DNA of 31,310 bases from Actinomyces sp. (GTDB lineage Bacteria > Actinomycetota > Actinomycetes > Actinomycetales > Actinomycetaceae): assembly GCF_030530635.1 (NCBI RefSeq), contig NZ_JAUMUL010000044.1, positions 1 to 31,310 on the forward strand, in the 5' to 3' direction. Both the position numbers and the translations under genes were made by a program. A model generated the notes under the pieces. It ran no database searches and was not told the origin of the DNA. It saw nothing but the letters and a program-made list of their open reading frames with translations. Below, in pieces: positions 7,996 to 15,073 of this stretch. How positions within the stretch are numbered: position 1 is the first letter of the stretch; each line of letters begins with the position of its first letter.

Positions 7996-8762
7996 TGAGC
8001 GCCTTTCTGCGCCGACTGGCCTCGGGCGTGCGCGTGACGTGGGCGTCGTCGACCGCCTTCGCCACCCTGGGCACCGCCACCGTGACGCTGCTGGTGCTGC
8101 CGCTGCTGAGCATCGCCTACGACGTGCTGCTGGGCGCGGACCTGTCCGCACCCGACCTGGTGCGCACCGGCTACGCCGCCGCGCTGGTGGCCCTGGCGAG
8201 TTCCGTATGCGCCGGGGTCGTGGGCACCGTCGCCGCCGACCGCAACCTGGGCATCTTCCAGGAGGTGCACACGCGTCGTCGTCTGGACCTGGCGTACTGG
8301 TTGGCGGTCGCGGCCGTGCCCGCGCTGTTGGCCCTGCTCACCGGTGCGGCCGCCATCGGCGCGGTGTTCGTCCTCTCCCCCGCCCATGACGCAGCCATGC
8401 TGGGGCGGGTCGTGGCCCTGGCGCCAATCGCCGTCGTTTGCGGGCTGCTTCTGGGGGTGGGTGCGGCGGGTATCGGCGTCGACCTGCCCGACCCCTACCT
8501 GGGCGCGACCGTCGTCGGCACGTTCCTGCCGCTGCTGGCCGGCGTGATCGTGCCGCTGTCGGCGTGCCCGGCGTGGCTGCGCGGGCTCGGCGCCCTCGCT
8601 CCCATGAGCGGGACGGTGAGCGCCCTCGATGCGGGGGCCGACGTCGGTGCGCTCCTGGCCCGCGACCTGCTGGTCGCGCTCGCCTGGGCGGGCGCGGGCC
8701 TGGCGGCCACCCGGCACGCCGTCCACCGACTGCGCGCCGGAGTGCGCCGGGATGTCATCTGA
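7995..8762 (+). CDS. ABC-2 type permease, second subunit
   Basis: A 255-residue membrane protein with about six helices, paralogous in layout to the preceding permease. It shows the equivalent coupling segment, ADRNLGIFQEVHTRRRL, and the late motif LLAGVIVPLSACPAWLRGLGALAPMSGTVSAL. The two permeases presumably form a heterodimer driven by the upstream ATPase. Translation is coupled to the first permease by a 1-nt overlap. A strong hairpin at 8793-8829 follows, likely ending the operon. Confidence 0.8.
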   Translation: MSAFLRRLASGVRVTWASSTAFATLGTATVTLLVLPLLSIAYDVLLGADLSAPDLVRTGYAAALVALASSVCAGVVGTVAADRNLGIFQEVHTRRRLDLAYWLAVAAVPALLALLTGAAAIGAVFVLSPAHDAAMLGRVVALAPIAVVCGLLLGVGAAGIGVDLPDPYLGATVVGTFLPLLAGVIVPLSACPAWLRGLGALAPMSGTVSALDAGADVGALLARDLLVALAWAGAGLAATRHAVHRLRAGVRRDVI

Positions 8763-8792
8763 ACCATTCCCGGCCTCTACTACAACCCCTTA

Positions 8793-8829
8793 TACCCTGG
8801 TGTGCACCAATTTGCCGCACACCAGGGTA
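8793..8829. terminator. 13-bp perfect stem-loop between convergent genes
   Basis: TACCCTGGTGTGC (8793-8805) pairs perfectly with GCACACCAGGGTA (8817-8829) across an 11-nt loop. It lies 30 bp after the ABC operon and 77 bp beyond the end of the convergent ygfZ-like gene. There is no T-run on either strand, so it is a terminator by position and stem strength only; a regulator site is the alternative. Confidence 0.65.
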
Positions 8830-8905
8830 CAAAGGCTCGCAGTAGGTGAGGCAGCAGGCGGCGTCCGTGTAGCAATCACGGGCCTGCCGACCGGACACCG
8901 CCATA

Positions 8906-10141
8906 TCAACCGAACTCAGCACGTAACTTCCACCGATCTCGACGGAGGGGGACACGGCGCAAGCCGGCACCGGGGCGCTCGGCGGGGCTGGCCTGCGCCC
9001 GGCCCTCGGGAGACACCAGGGGCTCCTGGACGGCGTCGACCCGCGCGACCGCTTCAGCCTCCGCGCCCGTCGCAGCCGCACCGGCCACCTCGTCGCCTTC
9101 CGCCTCGGCGACGTCCACGGTCAGCGGCGCATCCGCGGGCACGCCCCGGCGCAGCAGTGCCAGCGCCATGGGCCCATAGTCGACGTGCCGGACCACCGAG
9201 GTGACCGCCCCAACAGCCCGCTCCCCCAGGCGCACGACCGCCCCCGGAGCCGGCATCCGACCGGTGAAACCATCCAGCTGCAACACGGTCAACCGGCGCG
9301 GCGGGCGCCCCAGGTTGAGGGTGCGGGCCACCGTCTCCTGCCCCGGGTAGCAGCCCTTGTTGAGGTGCACGGCAGTGCGCAGCCAATCCAGCTCGTGCGG
9401 GATCGTGCGCGCGTCCGCCTCGCGTCCCCACCGCGGCCGCCCGGCCTCCACGCGCAGCGCCTCCCAGGCGAGCGTTCCCGCCAGGCTCCGCCCGGGGTCG
9501 GCAGCCAAGAACGCATCGGCAACCTGCCCGACGGCCTCGGAGTCCACCAGCACCCAGGTGGCCCGGTAGCCTGCGCCGGGGTGGGTCCGCTCCATGCCGA
9601 CGTCGTAGCTGGTGCCGCCCTCGACCACGCCCGGCCAGGGGTCGTGCCAGGTGGCCAGGTGGGCGCCCGCGGCCCGGGCGGCCTCCTCCAGGGCGCCGCC
9701 GCCCTCGCCGAGCGCAGCCAGCACGGCCACGTCTTCACGCACGCTCACCTCGACACGCAGCATGAAGCGCATGGACTGAAGGAACTCGGCCAGCTCCGAC
9801 CCACGGCCCGCCTCCGTAACCAGCAGCAGAGTGTCGCCGTCGTCCACGCAGGCCAGGGCATGGGTGATGTGCCCCTGGGCGTCCAGCAGCAGCGCCTCGG
9901 CGCCGCCGTCGCCGGACGTTAGGCGAGTCAACTCCTGGCTGGACAGCGTGTTGAGCCAGCTGAGCCGGTCGGGGCCGGTCACGGCGACGACGTCGCGGGC
10001 CAGGGCGGTGGCGGCCAGTCCGGCGGCCAGCGCGTTCTGCTCGCGCAGTGGGTCCTCGTAGCGGGCGGGGACTGCGGCATCCAGGTCGCCGGCCGGATTG
10101 GCGACGGCGTCGGGCCGGGACAAAAGCGGACTGCGGCGCAT
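8906..10141 (-). CDS. ygfZ: YgfZ/GcvT-family folate-binding protein
   Basis: A 411-residue protein of the YgfZ family, related to the aminomethyltransferase GcvT, that helps maturation or repair of iron-sulfur enzymes through tetrahydrofolate. The defining motif KGCYPGQE is at residues 262-269 with the conserved Cys264. The N-terminal folate-binding part has VVAVTGPDRLSWLNTLSSQ at 51-69 and LLLDAQGHITHAL at 84-96. The C-terminal beta-barrel domain ends near residue 345, and what follows is a low-complexity Ala/Glu tail. The last dozen residues (RRDRWKLRAEFG) are encoded by a dispersed intergenic repeat. Its start overlaps the stop of the nitrobindin-like gene by 1 nt. Confidence 0.9.
   Translation of the reverse strand: MRRSPLLSRPDAVANPAGDLDAAVPARYEDPLREQNALAAGLAATALARDVVAVTGPDRLSWLNTLSSQELTRLTSGDGGAEALLLDAQGHITHALACVDDGDTLLLVTEAGRGSELAEFLQSMRFMLRVEVSVREDVAVLAALGEGGGALEEAARAAGAHLATWHDPWPGVVEGGTSYDVGMERTHPGAGYRATWVLVDSEAVGQVADAFLAADPGRSLAGTLAWEALRVEAGRPRWGREADARTIPHELDWLRTAVHLNKGCYPGQETVARTLNLGRPPRRLTVLQLDGFTGRMPAPGAVVRLGERAVGAVTSVVRHVDYGPMALALLRRGVPADAPLTVDVAEAEGDEVAGAAATGAEAEAVARVDAVQEPLVSPEGRAQASPAERPGAGLRRVPLRRDRWKLRAEFG
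8908..8948 (-). repeat. 41-bp dispersed repeat, copy 1, inside the ygfZ 3' end
   Basis: These 41 bases match 23590-23630 at 32 of 41 positions in the same orientation. Both copies lie at the 3' end of a minus-strand gene. This one is read through and encodes the last residues of the YgfZ-like protein, with the stop codon overlapping the repeat edge. Confidence 0.7.
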
Positions 10142-10935
10142 CAGACGCGGGCCCCCGTGGTCGGCGACTGAGCGTCGGTCAGCGACGGTGCATCCTGCGC
10201 CGTGTGGGCCTCCCCGGCTGCCGCATCCTCGGCTGCGGCGCGCGTAGCCTCGTCGGCGGCAATGGCCTCGCGCAGGGCGGCGCCGGGGTCGGCGTCGTCC
10301 TCGGCCTCCACACGGCCCAGGCGGCCGGAGGCGTAGGACTTCAGCTCCTCCTCACCGAAGGCGGCCATGTCCTGGGTCCACATGAGCTCCCCGCCCACCA
10401 GCCCAAAGATACGGCTCATCTGGGTGAGCATGGCGGCGGTGCGGGTGCGTCCCACCGCCTGGGTGCCGACCTGGGCGCGCGGCCCCTGAATCCACCCCTC
10501 CCACACGCCTACGTGGCCGGCGGGGTCAGCGGAGACCAACTCAAGCGAGGTGATCGGAGTCTTCGAGGCCGGTCCGGAGGCAGTGCCCGCAGCGCCGTCG
10601 TCTCCAGCATCATCGGCAGCGGGCGTCTCCTGGCCGACGGGCCGCCAAAAGGTGGTCTCCGTGGACCAGATCTGCGCTGGGGTCAGGCGGGAGGCGCCCT
10701 CCAGCCCGGGCATCTCGAAATCGAGGTCCTGGCTGCGGGTGGCGTCCACGGTCCAGATCGTGGTGGTCTGGCGCAGGTAGGGGCCGCCGTCGTGGTCGAA
10801 AGTGATCTCCTGGTAGACGGCCTGCTCGGGGACCGTCTCCCCGTAGGTGAGGATGCCGTAGCCGCGCCAAGTACCCACCAGCCAGGCCAGGGGGTACAGC
10901 TCGGGGGCGAGATCGTCGGGAATCGTGAACGCCAT
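10141..10935 (-). CDS. nitrobindin-like (FABP family) heme-pocket protein
   Basis: A 264-residue protein of the DUF1794/nitrobindin beta-barrel family, whose characterised members bind heme and react with nitric oxide or peroxynitrite. The family entry motif appears as LVGTWRGYG at residues 19-27. The late strand-helix region ELMWTQDMAAFGEEEL aligns well with the M. tuberculosis member as I recall it, but the axial histidine of that protein falls on Tyr here. An Asp/Ala-rich insertion and a 50-residue Ala/Glu-rich tail are extra. I choose the ATG at 10935, because TACCCT at 10942-10947 stands 6 nt before it, fitting a leaderless start; a start at 10971 is possible. It is coupled to ygfZ by a 1-nt overlap. 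Confidence 0.8.
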   Translation of the reverse strand: MAFTIPDDLAPELYPLAWLVGTWRGYGILTYGETVPEQAVYQEITFDHDGGPYLRQTTTIWTVDATRSQDLDFEMPGLEGASRLTPAQIWSTETTFWRPVGQETPAADDAGDDGAAGTASGPASKTPITSLELVSADPAGHVGVWEGWIQGPRAQVGTQAVGRTRTAAMLTQMSRIFGLVGGELMWTQDMAAFGEEELKSYASGRLGRVEAEDDADPGAALREAIAADEATRAAAEDAAAGEAHTAQDAPSLTDAQSPTTGARV

Positions 10936-10947
10936 GAGTGCAGGGTA
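10933..10947 (-). promoter_or_regulatory. -10 element for a probable leaderless transcript
   Basis: On the minus strand TACCCT (10947-10942) is followed by exactly 6 nt and then ATG (10935). This fits a TANNNT-type -10 with transcription starting at the start codon. The -35 region is poor. Confidence 0.4.
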
Positions 10948-11010
10948 CGGCCGGGGCGCGGCAGACGCCATGCACGGGTGTCAGCCTGAGATGAACGCCC
11001 CTAGGTGACG

Positions 11011-11946
11011 TCAGCCCGCGATGAAACCACCCATGAGACGGGCAATGGCGTAGACGGGGGCGCCCAGGGACAGGATCGGCACGATCGCGCTGGCCACTGC
11101 TGCCCGCCCGCCGGGCACCCAGCGGTGGGTCCACAGTACCCGGTTGGCCACCGCCATGAGCACTCCCGCCACGAAGCCGACCACCAGACAGGCGGCGGCC
11201 GACTGCAGCGCCGCCTCCATCCCCACATGGCCGATGCCGAAGAAGCCGACCGCCGCCAGCACGCCGCCCACGGCGCCCGCCACCAGGGCCGGGACAGTGG
11301 CGGTTAGCACCTCGAGTACGGTGGCGCGCACATTCAGGGTGGTCAGCAGTGCGCCGGTGAACAGGGCCAGGGTGCAGGGCACGATGATGGCGGGATCGGC
11401 GATCCCGCTGCGTAGGGCACACCAGCCGGCGCCGGAAATCATCACCAGATTGCCGGTTACGGTGGAGGACAGATCCTCCACCAGGTTCCTGCGTCCGCCG
11501 CGCCGGGCCATCTGGGCGATGAAGGCCGCCGGCACGCTGAAGGCCATCACCACCCCGGCCATGCCGAAGTCATTGGTGATCGCCACCAGCACCGCCGCCA
11601 TCAACCCGGTCAGCGCGAGCACCGCGGTGGCCCCCTGGTCGTGCTCGGTGCGCACCAGCGCCGGCCATCCCTGCGCGGTCAGGGGCACCAGCAGGACGAC
11701 GACGATCAACCGCATCCACGGCGGCAGGGCCGCGGAGACCGCCAGGAGCACGGGAACGACGCCCGCCACCGCCAGCCTGGTCCAGGCCGGGTCCACCAGC
11801 CCCACCTCAATGGGGAGGTTGCCGCCGCGCCGCGTCCCGAAACTGCCGGGGTCCGCCATACCGGACACATCCTGGGTGTTCACGGTCGCATCGTCCCACA
11901 CCTGGCGACCTGGCATGTAGTCGGCGTGAACTCCGCCACGAACCAT
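11011..11946 (-). CDS. polytopic membrane protein of unknown function
   Basis: I do not recognise the family. The 311-residue product starts with about 50 polar residues (TQDVSGMADPGSFGTRRGG), then has roughly eight hydrophobic segments, with short loops such as RTEHDQG, ARRGGRRNLVED and RVLWTHRWVPGG. There is no signal peptide, nucleotide-binding motif or transporter signature that I can see. The start used has GGAGG 12 nt upstream, a long spacing; internal ATGs at residues 11 and 30 are alternatives. It is divergent from glnR across 103 bp, so the two may share a control region. Confidence 0.6.
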   Translation of the reverse strand: MVRGGVHADYMPGRQVWDDATVNTQDVSGMADPGSFGTRRGGNLPIEVGLVDPAWTRLAVAGVVPVLLAVSAALPPWMRLIVVVLLVPLTAQGWPALVRTEHDQGATAVLALTGLMAAVLVAITNDFGMAGVVMAFSVPAAFIAQMARRGGRRNLVEDLSSTVTGNLVMISGAGWCALRSGIADPAIIVPCTLALFTGALLTTLNVRATVLEVLTATVPALVAGAVGGVLAAVGFFGIGHVGMEAALQSAAACLVVGFVAGVLMAVANRVLWTHRWVPGGRAAVASAIVPILSLGAPVYAIARLMGGFIAG

Positions 11947-12049
11947 GGCGGTGATCCGCCTCCGTTGCCGCTGTTGTAATCCGCTCGCGAATGCAAATGT
12001 GGTTCACTGAGGCACGGACCTCTGCCGAGACCGGAAGGAGGCGGCAGCC

Positions 12050-12724
12050 GTGCGCGTCATCATGCTCACCCGTGAGGACGACGCCGCCGCCGTCGTCCCC
12101 GCGGTGTCATTCCTCGACTCCGAGGTCGAGTGCCTGGAGCCCGTACCCGCCTCGTACGCCGCGGTCGGCGAGGCGGACGTGGTCATGGTGGATGCGCGCG
12201 CCGACCTGGTGCGGGCCCGCGCCCTGTGCCAGTTGTTGTCCGGGCCGATGGACTGTGGGCCGATCATCCTGGTACTTCAGGAGGGCGGCGCCGCCGCCGT
12301 ACAGCCGGATTGGGGCGCCGCGGACTTCATCATGTCCGGTGCCACACCGGCCGAATTGGGTGCGCGGCTGCGGCTGGTGCGCGTACGCGCCCCCGAAGCG
12401 GAGTCGGTTGCCGAGGACCGCATCGAGGCGGGCGACCTGGTCATCGACACCACCGCCTACACGGCCCGCATCCGCGGCACCCTGCTGGACCTGACCTTCA
12501 AGGAGTTCGAGCTGCTCAAGGTGCTCGCCCTCAACCAGGGGCGGGTGCTCACCCGCCAGGCGCTGCTGGACGAGGTGTGGGGCGAGGACTACATCGGTGG
12601 CTCGCGCACGGTGGACGTCCACGTGCGCCGCCTGCGCGCCAAGCTCGGCACCGAGTACGACCACCTGATCGGCACGGTCCGCAACGTCGGCTACCGTCTG
12701 GAAGCCTCTGAAGAGGAGGAATAG
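12050..12724 (+). CDS. glnR: GlnR-type nitrogen regulator (atypical OmpR-family response regulator)
   Basis: A 224-residue regulator that closely resembles streptomycete GlnR, the master regulator of nitrogen assimilation in actinobacteria. The receiver-like domain has ALCQLLSGP, ILVLQEGGAAAVQPDWG and AELGARLRL, all close to GlnR. As in GlnR, the acidic phosphorylation pocket is absent: the VVMVDAR strand retains Asp48 and Arg50, which in GlnR form an unphosphorylated dimer interface. The winged helix occupies about 125-218, with LDLTFKEFELLKVLA, TRQALLDEVWG, RTVDVHVRRLRAKLG and IGTVRNVGYR. The GTG start follows GGAAGGAGG by 8 nt. No cognate kinase is adjacent, as usual for GlnR. Confidence 0.85.
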   Translation: MRVIMLTREDDAAAVVPAVSFLDSEVECLEPVPASYAAVGEADVVMVDARADLVRARALCQLLSGPMDCGPIILVLQEGGAAAVQPDWGAADFIMSGATPAELGARLRLVRVRAPEAESVAEDRIEAGDLVIDTTAYTARIRGTLLDLTFKEFELLKVLALNQGRVLTRQALLDEVWGEDYIGGSRTVDVHVRRLRAKLGTEYDHLIGTVRNVGYRLEASEEEE

Positions 12725-12745
12725 GGCCTTCATCGGGGCCTGCCG

Positions 12746-12759
12746 GGGCCGGCCGGCCC
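12746..12759. terminator. 14-bp GC palindrome between convergent genes
   Basis: GGGCCGGCCGGCCC at 12746-12759 is a perfect palindrome, 22 bp after glnR and 56 bp beyond the end of the convergent efflux gene. It has no T-run and almost no loop, so a terminator role is only inferred from position. Confidence 0.3.
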
Positions 12760-12814
12760 GACGGCTAGGTCTGCGGCGGTCCGCCCCGCGTCGGCGCCCG
12801 GCCTCCGCCGAGCC

Positions 12815-14161
12815 CTACTGGAGCTGGTCGCGGCCGAGACGGGCGGCCCGCTTGGCCGCGGCCGCGGCGCGCTGCTGCTCCTTATCGCCGCGGTCGCGCA
12901 CCCCGAACAGGGCGAGCACATTCGCCACGGCCGCCAGCACCACGATCGTCGCCCCGAAGGCGACGCCGGAGGCGTCGCCGCTCAGCCCCACCATCGGGCT
13001 GGCGATACCGCCGAAGACGAACTGGATGAAGCCCAGCAGCGCCGAGCCGGTCCCCGCCCAGCGGCCCGTCCGGCCCAGGGCCACGGCCGGCAGGTTACCC
13101 ATGCAGGTGCCCAGGGTCATGACGTGCACGATGAACAGGGCGACGGTGATAACCGTGAGCGCCATCGAAGACACCGGACCGGACAGGCGCGTCAGGCAGA
13201 CGGCCGCGAAGACGATGTCGACCGTGAGGATGGCGATCAGCCCCATGCGGATCTGCCGCTCCGGCGAGATCCGCTTGGCCAGCGACCCGCAGGCCGCCAC
13301 CGTCAGCGTGACCACGAGCCCACAGACGGCGAAGACGGCGGTGTAGGCGGCCGTGCCCATGCCGAGCACGCCCTGCAGCATGAACGGCGCGGCGGACAGG
13401 TAGGAGGTCAGCAGCGCGTAGACGAGCGCATTGATGACGATCAGTCGGATGAACACATGGTCCTTCGCCAGTGCCCGCGTGCCGTCGACCAGGATGCCGA
13501 GGCCGCCGTCGTGGCGTTGCTCGGCGGGCAGGGTCTCAGGCACCCAGGCGGCCACCAGCACCACGAGCACGCCCTGGAAGGCGGCGACTACGCCGAGGAT
13601 GCCGCGCCAACCGACCGGGCCGACCAGCGCCCCGCCCAGGATCGGTGCCACCACGGGCGCGATGCCCTGGATCGCCATCACCAGGGACAGGGCCTGGGCG
13701 GCGGTGATGCCGCGGGAGCGGTCGGAGATGACGGCACGGCCCAGCACCATGCCGGCGGCGCCGCCGAGTCCCTGAAGGAAGCGGGCTACCAGCAGCAGCG
13801 CGGCGCTCGGGGCCAGCGCGGTGCCGACACCGGCCGCGAAGGCCAGTACGCTGCCCCACAGCAGCAGGGGGCGGCGGCCGAAGCGGTCGGACAGCACGCC
13901 GATGCTCAGCTGGCCCAGCGCCACACCAACCAGGAAGGTGGTCAACGTCAACTGGGTGGTGGAGGCGGAGACACCCAGGTCGGCGGCCATCTGGTTGAAG
14001 GCCGGCAGGTAGGCGTCCATCGCCAGCGGGGCGATCGCCGCGAGCGCCGCCAACGCCACCAGCAGGGTGGGGGTGAAGGAGGTGCGCAGGCCGGCGTCGG
14101 TTGGAGTGACCCCCTTCCCCTGCAAGGCAGAGGCGAGTCCGGTCGAAGGGGAGGTGGTCAT
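12815..14161 (-). CDS. MFS multidrug efflux transporter, Bcr/CflA type
   Basis: A 448-residue, 12-helix drug:proton antiporter of the DHA1 Bcr/CflA group. The signature stretches are MDAYLPAFNQMAADLGVS at the first loop, GQLSIGVLSDRFGRRPLLL between helices 2 and 3, ARFLQGLGGAAGMVLGRAVISD at helices 4-5 (the antiporter motif C region), and IQGIAPVVAPILGGAL. A basic tail (AKRAARLGRDQL) ends the protein. CATAAT at 14175-14170 on the minus strand lies 8 nt before the ATG, with no ribosome binding site, consistent with a leaderless or very short leader. The gene lies downstream of the TetR gene on the same strand with an 81-bp gap. Confidence 0.9.
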   Translation of the reverse strand: MTTSPSTGLASALQGKGVTPTDAGLRTSFTPTLLVALAALAAIAPLAMDAYLPAFNQMAADLGVSASTTQLTLTTFLVGVALGQLSIGVLSDRFGRRPLLLWGSVLAFAAGVGTALAPSAALLLVARFLQGLGGAAGMVLGRAVISDRSRGITAAQALSLVMAIQGIAPVVAPILGGALVGPVGWRGILGVVAAFQGVLVVLVAAWVPETLPAEQRHDGGLGILVDGTRALAKDHVFIRLIVINALVYALLTSYLSAAPFMLQGVLGMGTAAYTAVFAVCGLVVTLTVAACGSLAKRISPERQIRMGLIAILTVDIVFAAVCLTRLSGPVSSMALTVITVALFIVHVMTLGTCMGNLPAVALGRTGRWAGTGSALLGFIQFVFGGIASPMVGLSGDASGVAFGATIVVLAAVANVLALFGVRDRGDKEQQRAAAAAKRAARLGRDQLQ

Positions 14162-14242
14162 GGAATGAGATTATGAAACCGGCCGACGTGAAGTCATGCA
14201 TGCCAGACACGTGAGATCTTGCACCCGCGCGCCGCCTCCCGA

Positions 14243-14833
14243 TCAGCACAGCAGCCGGTCGGATATCAGGCGCCACTGGGTCAGCAGGTCGATACTTCGG
14301 TCCCGCAGCCACCGCAGTTGCAGCCCGTCCATTAAGGACAGGACGAGTCGGCCGCGCTCCCGTGGTTCCAGGGGCAGTTCCGAGGCGGTGCGCGCGAAGC
14401 TCTTGATTACAAGCCGCTCGCGCTCCTGGAAGTACCGATGCGCAGGATGGTCGGGGTTGAGGGCCTCGGCGTCGAGGACGGCGTACAGAGCGACGATCGC
14501 CGGCTGGGAGGCGTTGCGTTGCACGAGTGCGTCACAGAAGTCGACCAGGGTGACCTGCGGGAGACGATCGTACAGTTCGCTGCGGGCCAGACCGAGTAGA
14601 TCCGCGAGCGCCCTCCGGTCGCGCTCGTCGCGGCTTTCCAGGACCGCCAGTAGCAGGGACTCCTTGGAACCGAAGTGATGCAGCACCGCGGTATCGGTGA
14701 TGGCGCACCGGGTGGCGATGTCCTGGATGGACACGCCCCAGTAGCCGCGCTCGCCGATGAGATCGGTGGCGACATCGATGATCTGCGCCTTGCGCTCTGG
14801 CCCTTTGAGTCGTTGTCCCCTCGCGATACTCAT
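14243..14833 (-). CDS. TetR family transcriptional regulator
   Basis: A 196-residue repressor. The N-terminal helix-turn-helix spans about residues 13-60 (RKAQIIDVATDLIGERGYWG, then IQDIATRCAITDTAVLHHFGSKESLL), a standard TetR fold. The C-terminal ligand domain is all helical, with no assignable ligand. It is divergent from the GH3 glycosidase gene, and a palindrome at 15026-15041 lies just after that gene's predicted promoter, so it most likely represses the glycosidase-symporter unit. The efflux gene downstream is an alternative target. The ATG follows a GGGGAGGGGAG stretch. Confidence 0.85.
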   Translation of the reverse strand: MSIARGQRLKGPERKAQIIDVATDLIGERGYWGVSIQDIATRCAITDTAVLHHFGSKESLLLAVLESRDERDRRALADLLGLARSELYDRLPQVTLVDFCDALVQRNASQPAIVALYAVLDAEALNPDHPAHRYFQERERLVIKSFARTASELPLEPRERGRLVLSLMDGLQLRWLRDRSIDLLTQWRLISDRLLC

Positions 14834-14986
14834 GCGCGCTCCCCTCCCCCGACCGAATGACTGCCCGGCGACTCAGGCTATCGCGACGCCGCCCGTCCCA
14901 CTCGCAGGCCAGTCACCCAGCACCTGATTCACGAGGCCGGGGCACGACTACGACGATCGCTCTCATCGAGTCATTACGCCTCGAGG

Positions 14987-15041
14987 CTGGCAAAGCGCGC
15001 CGCAACAGGGTACAGTCAAGATTAACTTGGTACCCACCAAG
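14987..15041 (+). promoter_or_regulatory. promoter and candidate TetR operator of the GH3 gene
   Basis: CTGGCA (14987-14992) and TACAGT (15011-15016), 18 bp apart, make a plausible -35/-10 pair. Just downstream of the expected start site lies the inverted repeat CTTGGT-ACCC-ACCAAG (15026-15041). A repressor bound there would block transcription; the divergent TetR protein is the obvious candidate. GAGGAGA before the ATG at 15074 is the ribosome binding site. Confidence 0.5.
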
Positions 15042-15073
15042 CACTCAGTTCCTCAACGTCGAGGAGACTCAAG

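Noticed and set aside
7734..8726. Minus-strand frame of 330 codons across the two permease genes
   Set aside because: Antisense shadow with low-complexity Gln/Gly/Arg content; the permeases on the other strand are convincing.
13124..14176. Plus-strand frame of 350 codons
   Set aside because: Antisense of the efflux gene, Gln/Gly/Arg/His-rich, no start signal or domain.
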